The notes under the pieces: generated by a model
Databases searched by the model: none
The model's input: the letters and a program-made list of their open reading frames with translations, nothing else
Told to the model about the DNA's origin: nothing
Translations under genes and position numbers: made by a program
Shown here: positions 1-9,710 of the stretch, in pieces
Numbering within the stretch: the first letter of the stretch is position 1
Layout: each line of letters opens with the position of its first letter
Assembly: GCF_900111405.1 (NCBI RefSeq)
Contig: NZ_FOHJ01000009.1
Span: forward strand, 1 to 64,000
Direction of reading: 5' to 3'
DNA from: Salinibacillus kushneri
GTDB lineage: Bacteria; Bacillota; Bacilli; Bacillales; Alkalibacillaceae
Length of the DNA stretch: 64,000 nt

Positions 1-247
1 GAAAAGGAAACTGTCTAGATAATTCACCAATGGAGAATTTCTTTGGGCTAATGAAACAGGAAATGTATTACGGTAAAGTTTATAAATCATTTGAAGAGCT
101 TAAGCAAGCAGTAACTGATTATATTTTTTACTATAACAATGAACGGATAAAAGCAAAATTGACTGGCATGAGCCCGGTGGAATACCGTCTGCATACCAGT
201 CAACTAGCTGCTTAAATATTTTGGTCTAACTTTTAGGGTTCAGCACA
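1..247 (+). mobile_element. Right end of an IS3-family (IS150-like) insertion sequence
   Basis: This is the 3' part of an insertion sequence whose left end lies before the window. It holds the end of the transposase frame (stop at 213-215), about 30 non-coding bases, and then a terminal-repeat-like sequence ggtctaacttttagggttca running into gcaca at about 223-247. Read from outside, the end starts TGTGCTGAACCC, which resembles IS150-group ends beginning TG. The exact last base cannot be fixed without the left inverted repeat and the target duplication. The element sits about 24 bp beyond the codY stop codon. Confidence 0.8.
3..215 (+). CDS. IS3-family transposase, OrfB C-terminal fragment (5' end outside window)
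   Basis: This is the C-terminal ~70 residues of a DDE integrase-type transposase. The frame is open from base 3, so the gene continues upstream of the window. The KGNCLDNSPMENFFG stretch is the characteristic IS150/IS3 OrfB segment; the Glu of MENFFG is the expected third residue of the DDE catalytic triad. It is followed by a family-typical YYNNERIKAKL and MSPVEYR ending. Full-length OrfB is normally about 280 residues, so only a quarter is visible and intactness cannot be judged. It is convergent with codY. Confidence 0.9.
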   Translation, partial: KGNCLDNSPMENFFGLMKQEMYYGKVYKSFEELKQAVTDYIFYYNNERIKAKLTGMSPVEYRLHTSQLAA

Positions 248-270
248 GGAGAGTCAGTCTTTTTTACCTA

Positions 271-1047
271 TCATGTAGTAAGTTTTCGTAGCTCAACTAA
301 AAACTTATCATTTAATACTTTAATGTACGTACCCTTCATTCCAAGTGACCTGGATTCAATGACTCCAGCACTCTCCAGTTTACGAAGGGCGTTTACAATA
401 ACAGAACGGGTGATTCCTACACGGTCAGCAATCTTACTTGCAACTAATAGTCCTTCTTTACCCCCTAGTTCGTCAAAAATGTGTTCAATTGCTTCTAATT
501 CACTATAGGATAATGAACTAATAGCCATTTGTACGACTGCTTTACTTCTGGCTTCTTCTTCAATTTCTTCAGCTTTCTGATGAAGAATTTCCATACCTAC
601 AACTGTTGCTCCATATTCAGCTAATAACAAATCATCTTCGTTAAAATGATCTTGTAATCTGCTTAGGATTAATGTTCCCAGACGTTCACCACCACCGATA
701 ATTGGTACAATTGTAGTTAAACCATTTTGGAATAAATCTTTGTTTTCTACAGGAAATGCTGTATATTCACTATTAATATCTAAGTTTGGTGTTGTTCTGG
801 AAATTGCAAATAAGTTTTCTGTGTATTCTTCAGGAAAACGTCTTTCCTCTAACATATCTTTCATACGTTCATTTTCAATTTCCTGTTTGATGGAAAACCC
901 TAATAATTTTCCTCGGCGGCTTAGTACGAAAACATTTGCACTAATTGCATCTCGTAATGTTGCTGACATGTCGCTAAAGTTTACCGTTTTCCCTGTAGTC
1001 TTTTGTAACATCGAATTAATCATTCTTGCTCTTTCTAATAACTCCAT
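271..1047 (-). CDS. codY: GTP- and branched-chain amino acid-sensing global repressor CodY
   Basis: CodY is the Firmicutes transcription factor that senses GTP and branched-chain amino acids and represses nutrient-acquisition genes during rapid growth. The protein is 258 residues, the family length. It has an N-terminal GAF-type ligand domain containing the conserved [10 protein letters not shown] and [16 protein letters not shown] segments, and a C-terminal winged helix ([18 protein letters not shown]). The start at 1047 is chosen because AGGAGG lies six bases before it; an in-frame ATG at 1053 directly abuts the AGGAGG and is too close. It is last in the xerC-hslV-hslU-codY operon, as in B. 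subtilis. No terminator is visible before the IS end. Confidence 0.97.
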   Translation of the reverse strand: MELLERARMINSMLQKTTGKTVNFSDMSATLRDAISANVFVLSRRGKLLGFSIKQEIENERMKDMLEERRFPEEYTENLFAISRTTPNLDINSEYTAFPVENKDLFQNGLTTIVPIIGGGERLGTLILSRLQDHFNEDDLLLAEYGATVVGMEILHQKAEEIEEEARSKAVVQMAISSLSYSELEAIEHIFDELGGKEGLLVASKIADRVGITRSVIVNALRKLESAGVIESRSLGMKGTYIKVLNDKFLVELRKLTT

Positions 1048-1075
1048 TTTCATCCTCCTAATTCTTGACGGTTCC

Positions 1076-2470
1076 CTATAAGATGTATTGGGATAAGTCT
1101 TTATTTTTTACAATCGATCCAAGCTTCTCATTGACGTACTCTTTGGTAATATCAACCTGTTGCATATTAATATCTGGCGCTTCAAAGGATAAATCCTCTA
1201 AAAGCTTTTCCAGAATGGTATGAAGTCTCCTTGCTCCGATATTATCGGTATCCTGATTGACTTCAAAAGCAATTTCCGCGATTCTATTAACAGCATCGTC
1301 AGAAAATTCAACATTTATACCTTCTGTTTTTAATAATGCTGAATATTGTTTAATTAATGCATTGGATGGCTCTGTTAAAATGTTGATAAAGTCTTCTACA
1401 TTCAGCTTTTGTAATTCGACCCTTGTTGGAAAGCGTCCTTGAAGCTCAGGTATTAAATCAGAAGGTTTCGACATATGAAAAGCTCCTGCTGCTATAAATA
1501 AGATATGGTCCGTCTTTACGGGGCCATATTTTGTTGTAATTGTAGAGCCCTCAACAATAGGAAGGATATCACGCTGGACACCTTCTCTTGAAACATTTGC
1601 CTGAGATTCGTTACTTCCAGAAACTTTATCAATCTCATCAATAAAAATGATCCCTGATTGTTCCGTCTTTTCGATTGCCTCTTGAGATACCTCATCCATA
1701 TCAATCAGCTTTTGGGCTTCATCATGGGTTAGGATTTTCCTTGCTTCTCTTACAGGTAATCTTCTTTTCTTTTTCTTTTTAGGCATAAACTGCCCAAAAG
1801 CATCCTGCATGTTCATTCCGAACTGTTCCATACCTGAACCCTGAAGCATATCAAACATAGAGGATTGCTGTTCATCAACTTCCACTGTCACCATGTTATC
1901 TTCTAACTCACCTAAATCAAGCTGATGTCTGATTCGATTGCGCTTTTGTTCAATCTCTGTTTGCTTTTCATCATCTTGAGACGGTTCCTCATTTTGCTGA
2001 TTGGAAAACAGCATTTCAAAAGGATTTTTCATGGATTGATTTTTTTTCTTTTCTGGTACCAATAGTTTTACAAGTCTCTTATTAGCTGATTCCTCAGCTT
2101 TTCCCTTTACCTGTTTCATTTTTTCTTCTTTAACGATTCGGATGGATATTTCCACTAAATCCCGGACCATCGATTCAACGTCACGGCCAACATAGCCAAC
2201 TTCTGTAAATTTCGTTGCCTCTACTTTAACAAAAGGGGCACCTACTAATTTAGCTAATCGTCTTGCTATTTCTGTTTTCCCAACACCTGTTGGACCAATC
2301 ATTAAGATATTTTTGGGAACAATTTCATCTCTTAATTTTTCATCCATTTGCAAACGGCGAAATCGATTCCGTAAAGCAACAGCTACAGCTCTTTTCGCCT
2401 GATTTTGCCCAATAATAAATTGATCAAGCTTTTCAACAATTTGTCTTGGGGTGAGGTTCATCTCAGTCAT
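1076..2470 (-). CDS. hslU: HslU (ClpY), ATPase subunit of the HslUV protease
   Basis: This AAA+ unfoldase feeds substrates to the HslV peptidase in the cytoplasm. The 464-residue protein has Walker A GPTGVGKT at residues 59-66, an intermediate (I) domain of about 130 residues rich in Lys and Glu, a Walker [11 protein letters not shown] near residue 270, and a C-terminal arginine-finger region (GARRLHT). It ends in Tyr-Ile-Leu, the type of hydrophobic tail that docks into HslV. TAAGGAGG lies eight bases before the ATG. It follows hslV by 12 bp. Confidence 0.97.
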   Translation of the reverse strand: MTEMNLTPRQIVEKLDQFIIGQNQAKRAVAVALRNRFRRLQMDEKLRDEIVPKNILMIGPTGVGKTEIARRLAKLVGAPFVKVEATKFTEVGYVGRDVESMVRDLVEISIRIVKEEKMKQVKGKAEESANKRLVKLLVPEKKKNQSMKNPFEMLFSNQQNEEPSQDDEKQTEIEQKRNRIRHQLDLGELEDNMVTVEVDEQQSSMFDMLQGSGMEQFGMNMQDAFGQFMPKKKKKRRLPVREARKILTHDEAQKLIDMDEVSQEAIEKTEQSGIIFIDEIDKVSGSNESQANVSREGVQRDILPIVEGSTITTKYGPVKTDHILFIAAGAFHMSKPSDLIPELQGRFPTRVELQKLNVEDFINILTEPSNALIKQYSALLKTEGINVEFSDDAVNRIAEIAFEVNQDTDNIGARRLHTILEKLLEDLSFEAPDINMQQVDITKEYVNEKLGSIVKNKDLSQYIL

Positions 2471-2482
2471 AGGCCAACCTCC

Positions 2483-3028
2483 TTATTCTAACACTTCTAA
2501 CACAATCTGGTCATTTGTAAAGACACATATTTCTCCGGCTATCTCTAATGCGGCCTGCGCTATTTCAGGTGCAGTCTTTTCCTGTGAGTATCGTTTTAAA
2601 GCTCGACCTGCACTAAGTGCATAATTTCCGCCAGATCCAATCGCCAACATATCATCATCAGGCTCAATGACTTCACCCGTTCCAGAAACTAAAAACATCC
2701 CTTCTTTATCCATTACAATTAACATGGCTTCAAGCTTTCGAAGCACCTTATCACTTCTCCACTCTTTGGCCAACTCTACTGAAGCTCTGGCCAGATTACC
2801 ATTATATTTATCAAGATAGCTTTCAAACTTCTCAAAAAGTGTAAAAGCATCTGCAACAGAACCTGCAAAGCCAGCCAATACATTGCCGTTAAATAAACGA
2901 CGAACTTTTCTTGCAGTGTGCTTCATGACCACTTGATTCCCCAATGTAACCTGTCCGTCACCACTCATAGCACATTGACCATTATGTCGTACAGCAAAAA
3001 TAGTGGTAGCATGAATTTCGTTTGACAA
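2483..3028 (-). CDS. hslV: HslV (ClpQ/CodW), peptidase subunit of the HslUV protease
   Basis: This N-terminal-nucleophile peptidase forms the proteolytic core that works with HslU. It is 181 residues with the conserved [24 protein letters not shown] and [16 protein letters not shown] segments. Translation starts at a TTG, fixed by AGGAGG eight bases upstream. In E. coli-type HslV the mature protein begins with Thr-Thr. Here, as in B. subtilis ClpQ, Met is followed by Ser and the TTIFAV strand starts only after SNEIHA. This suggests a Ser-type N-terminus; the nucleophile assignment is inferred from the B. subtilis family member. Confidence 0.96.
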   Translation of the reverse strand: MSNEIHATTIFAVRHNGQCAMSGDGQVTLGNQVVMKHTARKVRRLFNGNVLAGFAGSVADAFTLFEKFESYLDKYNGNLARASVELAKEWRSDKVLRKLEAMLIVMDKEGMFLVSGTGEVIEPDDDMLAIGSGGNYALSAGRALKRYSQEKTAPEIAQAALEIAGEICVFTNDQIVLEVLE

Positions 3029-3055
3029 TTCAGGGTCCTCCTCTATTTGTAAACT

Positions 3056-3955
3056 TCAAGCTCGAGGGTGCGAATTTTTATAAATATTACGCAGATGATC
3101 CTTTGACACATGTGTATAGATCTGCGTTGCCGACAGATTTTTATGTCCAAGTAATTCCTGAACAGATCTCAAATCAGCCCCGGCATTAAGTAAATGGGTT
3201 GCAAAAGTGTGTCTCAATTTATGCGGATGGACATGAACGGTAAGTGCAGCATCCTTTACTATTTTATTTAATACCAATCGAAATCCTCGAGTTGATAATG
3301 TGGTACCACGTGCATTTAAAAACAATGACTCACTATAATCAGTTGTATGCTTTAATAGCTTCCTTCTTCCATCCTGGATGTAACGTTCCAGGGCGTCTTG
3401 TGCATAACGACCAAAAGGAATATAGCGTTCTTTATTTCCCTTTCCTCTTACTAACACCGTTCCAATCATAAAGTCTAAATGTGCAAGCTTTACATTGGCA
3501 CACTCACTTACCCGCATCCCTGTAGCATAGAGCAGCTCAAGAATGGCTTGATTCCTTTGACCAAGTGGAGTGCTTAAATCACTGATATGAAACAATTTTT
3601 CGATTTCTTCTTCATATAGAAAATCTGGAATTGATTTTGACATTTTAGGTTGAGACACTTGTAAAAATGGATTTGATTCAACCTTTTCCTCTCTTTCTAA
3701 AAAACGATAAAACGTACGCAAGCTTGAAAGTTTTCTTGATACACTTCTTCTGGAAAGATTTTTTTGATATTGATTTGTTAAAAAGACTCTTATAACTGCA
3801 TAATCGACATCTTTAACATGATCAATACCTTCTTCCTTTAAAAACAAAAAAAAGGTATCAAGATCATCTTGATAAAATTTAACCGTATAAGGCGAGGCAT
3901 TCTTTTCAACCTGTAAATATTCAACAAAAGCCTCACGTAAATAGTCAAAATTCAT
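3056..3955 (-). CDS. xerC: Tyrosine recombinase XerC (CodV)
   Basis: XerC resolves chromosome dimers at dif sites together with XerD. The protein is 299 residues: an N-terminal SAM-like core-binding domain (about 1-85) and a C-terminal catalytic domain. Catalytic residues are visible as Arg in ATGMRVSE, HxxR in HPHKLRHTFATH, His in LGHKNL and the Tyr nucleophile in ATQIYTHVS. The start at 3955 is preferred because AGGTGGGG precedes it; the alternative GTG at 3970 lies inside that ribosome-binding site. Usually trmFO lies just upstream between topA and this gene, but it is absent here. Confidence 0.95.
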   Translation of the reverse strand: MNFDYLREAFVEYLQVEKNASPYTVKFYQDDLDTFFLFLKEEGIDHVKDVDYAVIRVFLTNQYQKNLSRRSVSRKLSSLRTFYRFLEREEKVESNPFLQVSQPKMSKSIPDFLYEEEIEKLFHISDLSTPLGQRNQAILELLYATGMRVSECANVKLAHLDFMIGTVLVRGKGNKERYIPFGRYAQDALERYIQDGRRKLLKHTTDYSESLFLNARGTTLSTRGFRLVLNKIVKDAALTVHVHPHKLRHTFATHLLNAGADLRSVQELLGHKNLSATQIYTHVSKDHLRNIYKNSHPRA

Positions 3956-4240
3956 GATTCCCCACCTCACCTGATTTCAGACATTCCGAGTGGAGCAAAT
4001 AACTGCTTAGGCAGGTAAGCAAAGGTCTTTCCTACCTGAAGCGTTTAAATCTTAACATATCTTGAGGATAGGATGCAATAAATTTGACTAAATTGTAACA
4101 AAATTCTGAATTGTCCCTGATATGCTATTGGGTTTTCCCTCATTGTATAAAATTGAATATGTATCCTGTGTCAAGTAAATAACCTTACCAAAAGGTAATT
4201 ATAGCTTTATGATTGTTCCCTGTCAATGAAGAAGAATTTA
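3956..4240 (-). other. Non-coding stretch upstream of xerC
   Basis: This stretch lies where trmFO sits in related genomes. I see no trmFO remnant and no credible open frame. It holds a sigma-A-like promoter for the xerC operon (4146-4174) and an odd palindrome AATTCTGAATT at 4102-4112, just downstream of the -10. The palindrome has the centre of a CodY box but matches the 15-base consensus in only about 10 positions. The rest is featureless AT-rich sequence. Confidence 0.6.
4146..4174 (-). promoter_or_regulatory. Predicted sigma-A promoter for xerC-hslV-hslU-codY
   Basis: On the minus strand there is a perfect -35 TTGACA (4169-4174), a 17-base spacer and a -10 TTTATA (4146-4151). It lies about 190 bases before xerC, giving a long leader that includes the AATTCTGAATT palindrome. 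Confidence 0.6.
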
Positions 4241-4278
4241 AAAATCCCCCATTGTCTAAAAATATAACAATGGAGGAA
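4241..4278 (-). terminator. Rho-independent terminator after topA
   Basis: Minus-strand reading gives a stem CCTCCATTGT / ACAATGGGGG with an AT-rich loop, followed by ATTTTTAAATT. It lies about 35 bp beyond the topA stop and separates topA from the xerC operon. Confidence 0.75.
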
Positions 4279-4312
4279 TTTATCAGGCATTTTACTTATC
4301 ATTTGGCTCAGG

Positions 4313-6388
4313 TTATTCTTGTTTCTCTTCTTTATAATCACACTGTGTACATTGAACTTGAGAAGCTTTCTTCTTTTTCTTTTCAACTAATAGCCCTTCA
4401 CATTTTGGACATGGTCTTGCAATAGGTTTATCCCAGGAAATAAACTCGCATTCTGGATAATTGTCACATCCATAAAATGTACGATTCTTTTTTGATTTTC
4501 TTTCAACGATGTTCCCATCCTTACAATTCGGACACTTTACTCCAATTTCCTTTAGAATTGGTTTAGTGTTGCGACATTCCGGAAAGTTCGAGCAGGCCAT
4601 AAATTTTCCATAGCGCCCCATTTTATATACCATCGGGTGTCCACACTTCTCACAATCTTCTCCAGCAGGCTCATCTTTGATCTCGATTTTTTCCATTTCC
4701 TCTTCTGCTGTTTTGAGTCGTTTTTCAAATCCCTGATAGAATTGATCGATAATGTTAATCCATTCGGTTTTTCCTTCTTCAATATTATCCAGGTCATTTT
4801 CCATATTAGCCGTAAACTCTATATCAATAATTTCGGGGAAATATTCTTTAAGAATGTTTATAACGATTTCCCCAAGCTCTGTCGGAACAAAGCGGCGATT
4901 ATCTAAGGTCACATAATTCCTTCGTTGAATTGTATCTAAAGTTGGCGCATAAGTTGATGGTCTACCAATTCCAAGTTCTTCAAGCGTTTTTACTAACCGT
5001 GCCTCCGTATAACGTGGGGGTGGCTGAGTAAAATGCTGGTTCGGGGTAATTTCATGTGCTTTTACTGTTTCTCCCTCTTCAAGTGGTGGGAGCAGCTTAT
5101 TCTCTTCTTTCTTTTTGTCATCTTGTCCTTCGACATACACTTTCATAAACCCTTTGAACTTTATTTGCGATCCACTTGCACGAAATTCAACTTCATTATT
5201 GATAAGATGAGCCGTTACAGTGTCCATAATAGCTGGTGCCATCTGACTGGCTAAGAATCGTTCCCAGATTAACCGATAAAGACGCAGTTGATCACGTTTT
5301 AAAACAGACTTAAGTGATTGTGGTGTTCGATTTACAGATGTAGGTCTAATCGCTTCGTGGGCATCCTGTGCCCCTTCTGCATCTTTCTTTTTTTTATAGA
5401 AGCCTAAGTAGTCTTTTCCATAAGATGATTCGATGAATTGACTAGTTTCCTGTTTGGCTGTATTGGAAATACGGGTTGAGTCCGTTCTCATATAGGTTAT
5501 AAGACCGACTGTTCCCTCTTTCTTACCTAAATCAATTCCCTCGTACAACTGTTGAGCCAGCATCATCGTTTTTTTCGCCCGAAAATTCAACTTACGAGCA
5601 GCTTCCTGCTGTAAAGATGATGTAGTAAACGGTGGAGCAGGATTCCGTTTTCTTTCTCGTTTATTGACTTTATCAATCTTAAATTGGTCTCCATCGATTT
5701 TATTCAAAATCTGATTAACTTCTTCTTTTGAACCAAGCTTTTGTTTATTTCCATTCACTCCATAAAAAGAACCCTGGAAAGTATTTTTTCCTTTTGAAAA
5801 ATCCGTTTCAATCGTCCAATATTCTTCCGGCTGGAAATTTTGGATTTCCTGTTCCCGCTCTATGACCAGACGTACAGCCACTGACTGAACACGGCCGGCG
5901 CTTAGACCTTTCTTTACTTTTTGCCATAACAAGGGACTAATATTATATCCCACTAAACGGTCTAAGATTCTACGAGCCTGCTGCGCATCTACTAAATCCA
6001 TATCAATATGACGTGGATGTTTAAAAGATTCTTTTACAGCCTCTTTGGTAATCTCGTTAAATACAACACGGCATTTTGAATCCTCATCAACATCTAAACT
6101 ATGAGCTAAATGCCAGGCTATGGCTTCTCCTTCCCGATCAGGGTCGGCTGCTAAAAAAACTTTTTTCGCCTTTTTAGCTGCGGTTTTTAATTCTTTTAAT
6201 ACAGGGCCTTTTCCACGAATAGTAATATACTTCGGTTTATAATTATCATCCACATCAACGCCCGTTTGACTCTTTGGTAAATCACGAACGTGTCCCATGG
6301 ATGCTTTCACTTTATATTTTTTTCCTAAATATCGTTCAATTGTTTTTGCTTTTGCCGGTGATTCGACAATTACTAAATAATCAGCCAT
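4313..6388 (-). CDS. topA: DNA topoisomerase I (type IA)
   Basis: TopA relaxes negative supercoils behind moving polymerases. The 691-residue protein has the N-terminal Toprim domain ([29 protein letters not shown] carries the Mg-binding acidic residues). The type IA core has the active-site Tyr in [12 protein letters not shown] around residue 300. Three C-terminal zinc-ribbon modules follow: CEKCG...CSNFPEC, CPNCK...CDNYPEC and CPKCE...CTQCD. The start at 6388 has AGGAGG six bases upstream; the ATG at 6394 abuts the AGGAGG and is rejected. It has its own promoter and terminator. Confidence 0.97.
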   Translation of the reverse strand: MADYLVIVESPAKAKTIERYLGKKYKVKASMGHVRDLPKSQTGVDVDDNYKPKYITIRGKGPVLKELKTAAKKAKKVFLAADPDREGEAIAWHLAHSLDVDEDSKCRVVFNEITKEAVKESFKHPRHIDMDLVDAQQARRILDRLVGYNISPLLWQKVKKGLSAGRVQSVAVRLVIEREQEIQNFQPEEYWTIETDFSKGKNTFQGSFYGVNGNKQKLGSKEEVNQILNKIDGDQFKIDKVNKRERKRNPAPPFTTSSLQQEAARKLNFRAKKTMMLAQQLYEGIDLGKKEGTVGLITYMRTDSTRISNTAKQETSQFIESSYGKDYLGFYKKKKDAEGAQDAHEAIRPTSVNRTPQSLKSVLKRDQLRLYRLIWERFLASQMAPAIMDTVTAHLINNEVEFRASGSQIKFKGFMKVYVEGQDDKKKEENKLLPPLEEGETVKAHEITPNQHFTQPPPRYTEARLVKTLEELGIGRPSTYAPTLDTIQRRNYVTLDNRRFVPTELGEIVINILKEYFPEIIDIEFTANMENDLDNIEEGKTEWINIIDQFYQGFEKRLKTAEEEMEKIEIKDEPAGEDCEKCGHPMVYKMGRYGKFMACSNFPECRNTKPILKEIGVKCPNCKDGNIVERKSKKNRTFYGCDNYPECEFISWDKPIARPCPKCEGLLVEKKKKKASQVQCTQCDYKEEKQE

Positions 6389-6512
6389 ATTCATCCTCCT
6401 AAGAGGTTTTTCTCTTTTTCTTTTTTATATGTTTTGGTCTATTATAGGGTAACGTTTTCATGAAATATTCCTAATTAAAAGATTACAAAATCGTTTTTTG
6501 AAATCTTCCTTA

Positions 6513-6541
6513 TTATTAAATACAATTGTTACATTTGTCAA
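6513..6541 (-). promoter_or_regulatory. Predicted sigma-A promoter for topA
   Basis: Minus-strand TTGACA (6536-6541), a 17-base spacer and TAATAA (6513-6518). It lies directly beyond the dprA stop codon and gives a leader of about 120 bases for topA. Confidence 0.6.
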
Positions 6542-6549
6542 ACCATTTT

Positions 6550-7479
6550 TTACATAAGACCCGGATTTTTTGTACTAATTTCCGGACTCATACTCCTTTT
6601 TTCATAATCTTTTCTCGCCTCTATTAAATCCTCTGCATCATGAATGAGGTGGGCACCTTCCTGAATGAGTCGATGACAGCCTTTCGTTTGTGGAAGCAGG
6701 ATGGAACCGGGTACTACAAACACTTCTCTCCCCTGTTCCAATGCCTGCTCAGCTGTAATAAATGTCCCGCTTCTTTCCTTTGCTTCAACTACAAGGCTTC
6801 CAAACGAAAGTCCGCTAATAATCCGATTACGCTCTGGAAAATGCCACGGCTTCGGAGATTGACCAGGGGGATATTCTGATAAAAGCAAATGCTCCTGTTC
6901 TAATGTATTCATTAAATGTATGTTTTCTTTTGGATAGATATGCTGAAAGCCAAAGCCTAAGACTGCGATGGTTTTCCCTTGTGAAGCTATGGCAGCCTTA
7001 TGGGCAAATGAGTCAATCCCTTTCGCCATTCCGCTAACGATTAACCAATCCTTTTCTATAATAGGCTTTAATAGATGATTCGTTTTGGCTTTTGCTTCAT
7101 GGGAATAGGCTCTTGTACCAACAACACTCAGTTTCGGCTCATGATTTAAATAGTTTATATTACCTTTGGCAAATAGTAACAAAGGAGGGTCTGGAATCAT
7201 TTTAAGGGAAGTGGGATAGAAGGGGTTCTCTATGGAGATTATCGGATAACATTTAAGGTCTTTTTCTACAGCTTTCTTTAATCGGGAGGAGTGAAGATCA
7301 TGATAAGCGACCTGAGCCTTTGAAGGGGGAAGTTTGAGTAATGCCTGGAGTTCATTGAGGGAAAACTTATAAACTGACGACAACGGAGCATTACTTTCTA
7401 ATAAATAGCGGATTCTCGTACGACCAAGCCCGCGAACTCGTAGCAAATGACTAAGCTTTAATTCTTTTTCTGATACCAA
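6550..7479 (-). CDS. dprA: DNA-processing protein DprA (Smf)
   Basis: DprA binds incoming single-stranded DNA during natural transformation and loads RecA. The 309-residue protein has an N-terminal HhH/SAM-like region (LLRVRGLGRTRIRYLL). The Rossmann-like core follows, with SVVGTRAYS, IVSGMAKGIDSFAHKAA, GKTIAVLGFG, FPERNRIISGLS and EQALEQGREVFVVPG, the family signatures. The start is a TTG with GGAAGG nine bases upstream; the nearest ATG is out of frame. It sits between sucD and topA, as in B. subtilis. Confidence 0.95.
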   Translation of the reverse strand: MVSEKELKLSHLLRVRGLGRTRIRYLLESNAPLSSVYKFSLNELQALLKLPPSKAQVAYHDLHSSRLKKAVEKDLKCYPIISIENPFYPTSLKMIPDPPLLLFAKGNINYLNHEPKLSVVGTRAYSHEAKAKTNHLLKPIIEKDWLIVSGMAKGIDSFAHKAAIASQGKTIAVLGFGFQHIYPKENIHLMNTLEQEHLLLSEYPPGQSPKPWHFPERNRIISGLSFGSLVVEAKERSGTFITAEQALEQGREVFVVPGSILLPQTKGCHRLIQEGAHLIHDAEDLIEARKDYEKRSMSPEISTKNPGLM

Positions 7480-7499
7480 ACAAACACATCCTTCCTTTT

Positions 7500-7544
7500 A
7501 TAAAACCAGGACTAATCCAAAATCAATCATCCTGAATTAGCCCT
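7500..7544 (-). terminator. Rho-independent terminator after sucCD
   Basis: On the minus strand AGGGCTAATTC pairs with GGATTAGTCCT (11 bp including two G-U pairs, loop about 15 bases), followed by GGTTTTATAAAA. It lies just after the sucD stop and before dprA. Confidence 0.6.
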
Positions 7545-7556
7545 GTCCATTAAAAA

Positions 7557-8459
7557 TTAGTAAGTTTTACACTTCTCATATAACCCTTTTTCTCTAAGTA
7601 CTTCGATTAAGGTTTCTCCCATAACAGCCGGTGTCTCCGCAACTTTAATTCCACACTCATTCATAGTGCGAATCTTCTCATCCGCGGTTCCTTTCCCACC
7701 AGAAATAATGGCACCTGCATGACCCATACGTTTTCCTGGAGGTGCAGTACGACCACCAATAAAGCCCACTACTGGTTTAGTCATATTTTCCTTAATCCAT
7801 TCAGCCGCTTCTTCTTCAGCTGTACCACCAATTTCACCAATCATAATAACAGCTTCTGTATCTGGATCTTCATTAAATGATTTTAAAACATCAATAAAGT
7901 TTGTACCATTTACTGGATCACCACCGATTCCGACTGCAGTGGATTGACCAATTCCTTCTTCAGATAATTGATGAACGGCTTCATATGTTAAGGTACCTGA
8001 ACGGGAAACGACTCCAACATGACCTTTTTTATGAATATAACCAGGCATTATACCAATCTTACATTCTTCAGGCGTAATCACACCTGGGCAGTTTGGTCCG
8101 ATTAAGCGTGTCTTCTTACCTTGCATTTGTCTCTTTACTTTGACCATATCCATTACTGGAATGTGTTCAGTAATACAAATAACATAGTCTAATTCGGCAT
8201 CAACAGCTTCCAAAATCGCATCTGCAGCAAATGGAGCCGGTACATAAATAACAGAAGCAGTAGCTCCAGTTTGTTCTTTTGCTTCTTGTACTGTATTAAA
8301 TACCTTAACACCTTCTACTGTTTGGCCGCCTTTACCAGGAGAAGTTCCGCCTACAATGTTTGTTCCATATTCAAGCATTTGCTTCGTATGAAATAGTGCT
8401 GTAGAACCAGTGATACCCTGAACAATAACCTTCGTATCTTTATTTATATAAATACTCAT
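7557..8459 (-). CDS. sucD: Succinyl-CoA ligase (ADP-forming) alpha subunit
   Basis: With SucC it converts succinyl-CoA to succinate in the TCA cycle with substrate-level phosphorylation. The 300-residue protein has an N-terminal CoA-binding Rossmann domain ([18 protein letters not shown] and GTSPGKGGQ). The C-terminal domain carries the phosphohistidine site in [12 protein letters not shown] near residue 245. GGTGGGAG precedes the ATG, and it follows sucC by 23 bp. Confidence 0.97.
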   Translation of the reverse strand: MSIYINKDTKVIVQGITGSTALFHTKQMLEYGTNIVGGTSPGKGGQTVEGVKVFNTVQEAKEQTGATASVIYVPAPFAADAILEAVDAELDYVICITEHIPVMDMVKVKRQMQGKKTRLIGPNCPGVITPEECKIGIMPGYIHKKGHVGVVSRSGTLTYEAVHQLSEEGIGQSTAVGIGGDPVNGTNFIDVLKSFNEDPDTEAVIMIGEIGGTAEEEAAEWIKENMTKPVVGFIGGRTAPPGKRMGHAGAIISGGKGTADEKIRTMNECGIKVAETPAVMGETLIEVLREKGLYEKCKTY

Positions 8460-8482
8460 GATTTCTCTCCCACCTTTCTACA

Positions 8483-9643
8483 TTACTTAACCAATTCAAC
8501 AATTTTTTGTGCGCCATCAGCCATGGAGTTTGCAGATGTAATATTCAAGCCGGAATCAGCTAAAATTTTCTTACCCTGCTCTACATTTGTACCTTCCAGA
8601 CGAACAACTAACGGTAGCTCAAGACCTACCTGCTTCGTCGCTTCAACTACACCTTCAGCAATGACATCACATTTCATAATACCACCAAAGATATTGACGA
8701 AAATTCCTTTTACATGATCATCAGATAGAATAATCTTAAAAGCTTCGGTAACTTTCTCAGCTGTAGCACCTCCGCCAACATCAAGGAAGTTAGCAGGCTC
8801 CCCGCCTGAATGTTTAATAATATCCATTGTAGACATGGCAAGTCCGGCACCATTTACCATACAACCGATATTTCCATCTAATGCAACATAACTAAGATCA
8901 TATTTGGATGCTTCAATTTCTTTTGGATCTTCTTCATCAAGGTCACGGTACTCCAGCACATCTTTTTGACGAAATAAAGCGTTATCATCAAAATTTAGCT
9001 TTGCATCCAGGGCTAATACTTCTCCATCACCTGTTGTGACGAGTGGATTAATTTCTGCAATAGAACAATCCTTTTTAACAAATACATCATAAAGCCCCAT
9101 CATAAATTTAACCGCTTTAGAAACTAGTTCTTTAGGTATATTAATATTAAACGCTAGTCTTCTAGCCTGATATGGCATAAGACCTGTCACAGGATCAATT
9201 ACCTCCTGGAAGATTTTTTCGGGTGTATTAGCTGCTACTTCTTCAATCTCAGTTCCACCTTCTTCAGAAGCCATCATGACAACTCTAGAGGTTGCACGAT
9301 CCAGTACAATCCCGACATAATATTCTTTTTGGATATCGCATCCTTCTTCTATTAAAAGACGTTTCACTTCTTTTCCTTCAGGTCCTGTCTGATGAGTTAC
9401 TAATGTTTTACCAAGAAGCTCCTCAGCATATGTACTTACATCATCAAGGCTCTTGGCAATTTTTACACCGCCTGCTTTTCCGCGTCCACCTGCGTGGATT
9501 TGAGCCTTAACAACGCTTACACCTGAACTTAATTCCTGTGCCGCTTGAACAGCTTCATCTACTGAGAAGGCGACACGACTATTGGGTACAGCAACGCCAA
9601 ATTGGCGAAAAATCTCTTTTGCTTGATACTCGTGAATGTTCAT
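8483..9643 (-). CDS. sucC: Succinyl-CoA ligase (ADP-forming) beta subunit
   Basis: This is the nucleotide-binding subunit of succinyl-CoA synthetase. It is 386 residues, the family length, starting at [12 protein letters not shown] with GGGAGG seven bases upstream. The frame stays open for another 16 codons upstream, but these overlap the promoter. The N-terminal ATP-grasp fold ([16 protein letters not shown]), the acidic Mg site ([10 protein letters not shown]) and the C-terminal CoA-ligase domain ([15 protein letters not shown]) are all visible. Confidence 0.97.
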   Translation of the reverse strand: MNIHEYQAKEIFRQFGVAVPNSRVAFSVDEAVQAAQELSSGVSVVKAQIHAGGRGKAGGVKIAKSLDDVSTYAEELLGKTLVTHQTGPEGKEVKRLLIEEGCDIQKEYYVGIVLDRATSRVVMMASEEGGTEIEEVAANTPEKIFQEVIDPVTGLMPYQARRLAFNINIPKELVSKAVKFMMGLYDVFVKKDCSIAEINPLVTTGDGEVLALDAKLNFDDNALFRQKDVLEYRDLDEEDPKEIEASKYDLSYVALDGNIGCMVNGAGLAMSTMDIIKHSGGEPANFLDVGGGATAEKVTEAFKIILSDDHVKGIFVNIFGGIMKCDVIAEGVVEATKQVGLELPLVVRLEGTNVEQGKKILADSGLNITSANSMADGAQKIVELVK

Positions 9644-9682
9644 CTTCCATCCTCCCATCTGAAATTCGAATTGCGTGTACAT

Positions 9683-9710
9683 TGTATACAAAATTGTTGG
9701 AATTTGTCCA
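9683..9710 (-). promoter_or_regulatory. Predicted sigma-A promoter for sucCD
   Basis: Minus-strand TGGACA (9705-9710), 16-base spacer and TATACA (9683-9688). It overlaps the rejected upstream extension of the sucC frame, which supports the shorter start. Confidence 0.5.

Noticed and set aside
3956-3970. Upstream GTG start for xerC
   Set aside because: The GTG overlaps the AGGTGGGG ribosome-binding site of the inner ATG, and family length favours the shorter form.
4213-4312. Remnant of trmFO between topA and xerC
   Set aside because: No GxGLAG-type flavin-binding segment or other TrmFO-like stretch in any frame of the gap; the short open frame there runs antisense into topA.
4637-4906. 89-residue plus-strand open frame inside topA
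   Set aside because: It is antisense to the middle of a well-supported topA, has no ribosome-binding site and reads as Phe-rich low-complexity sequence, typical of a shadow frame.
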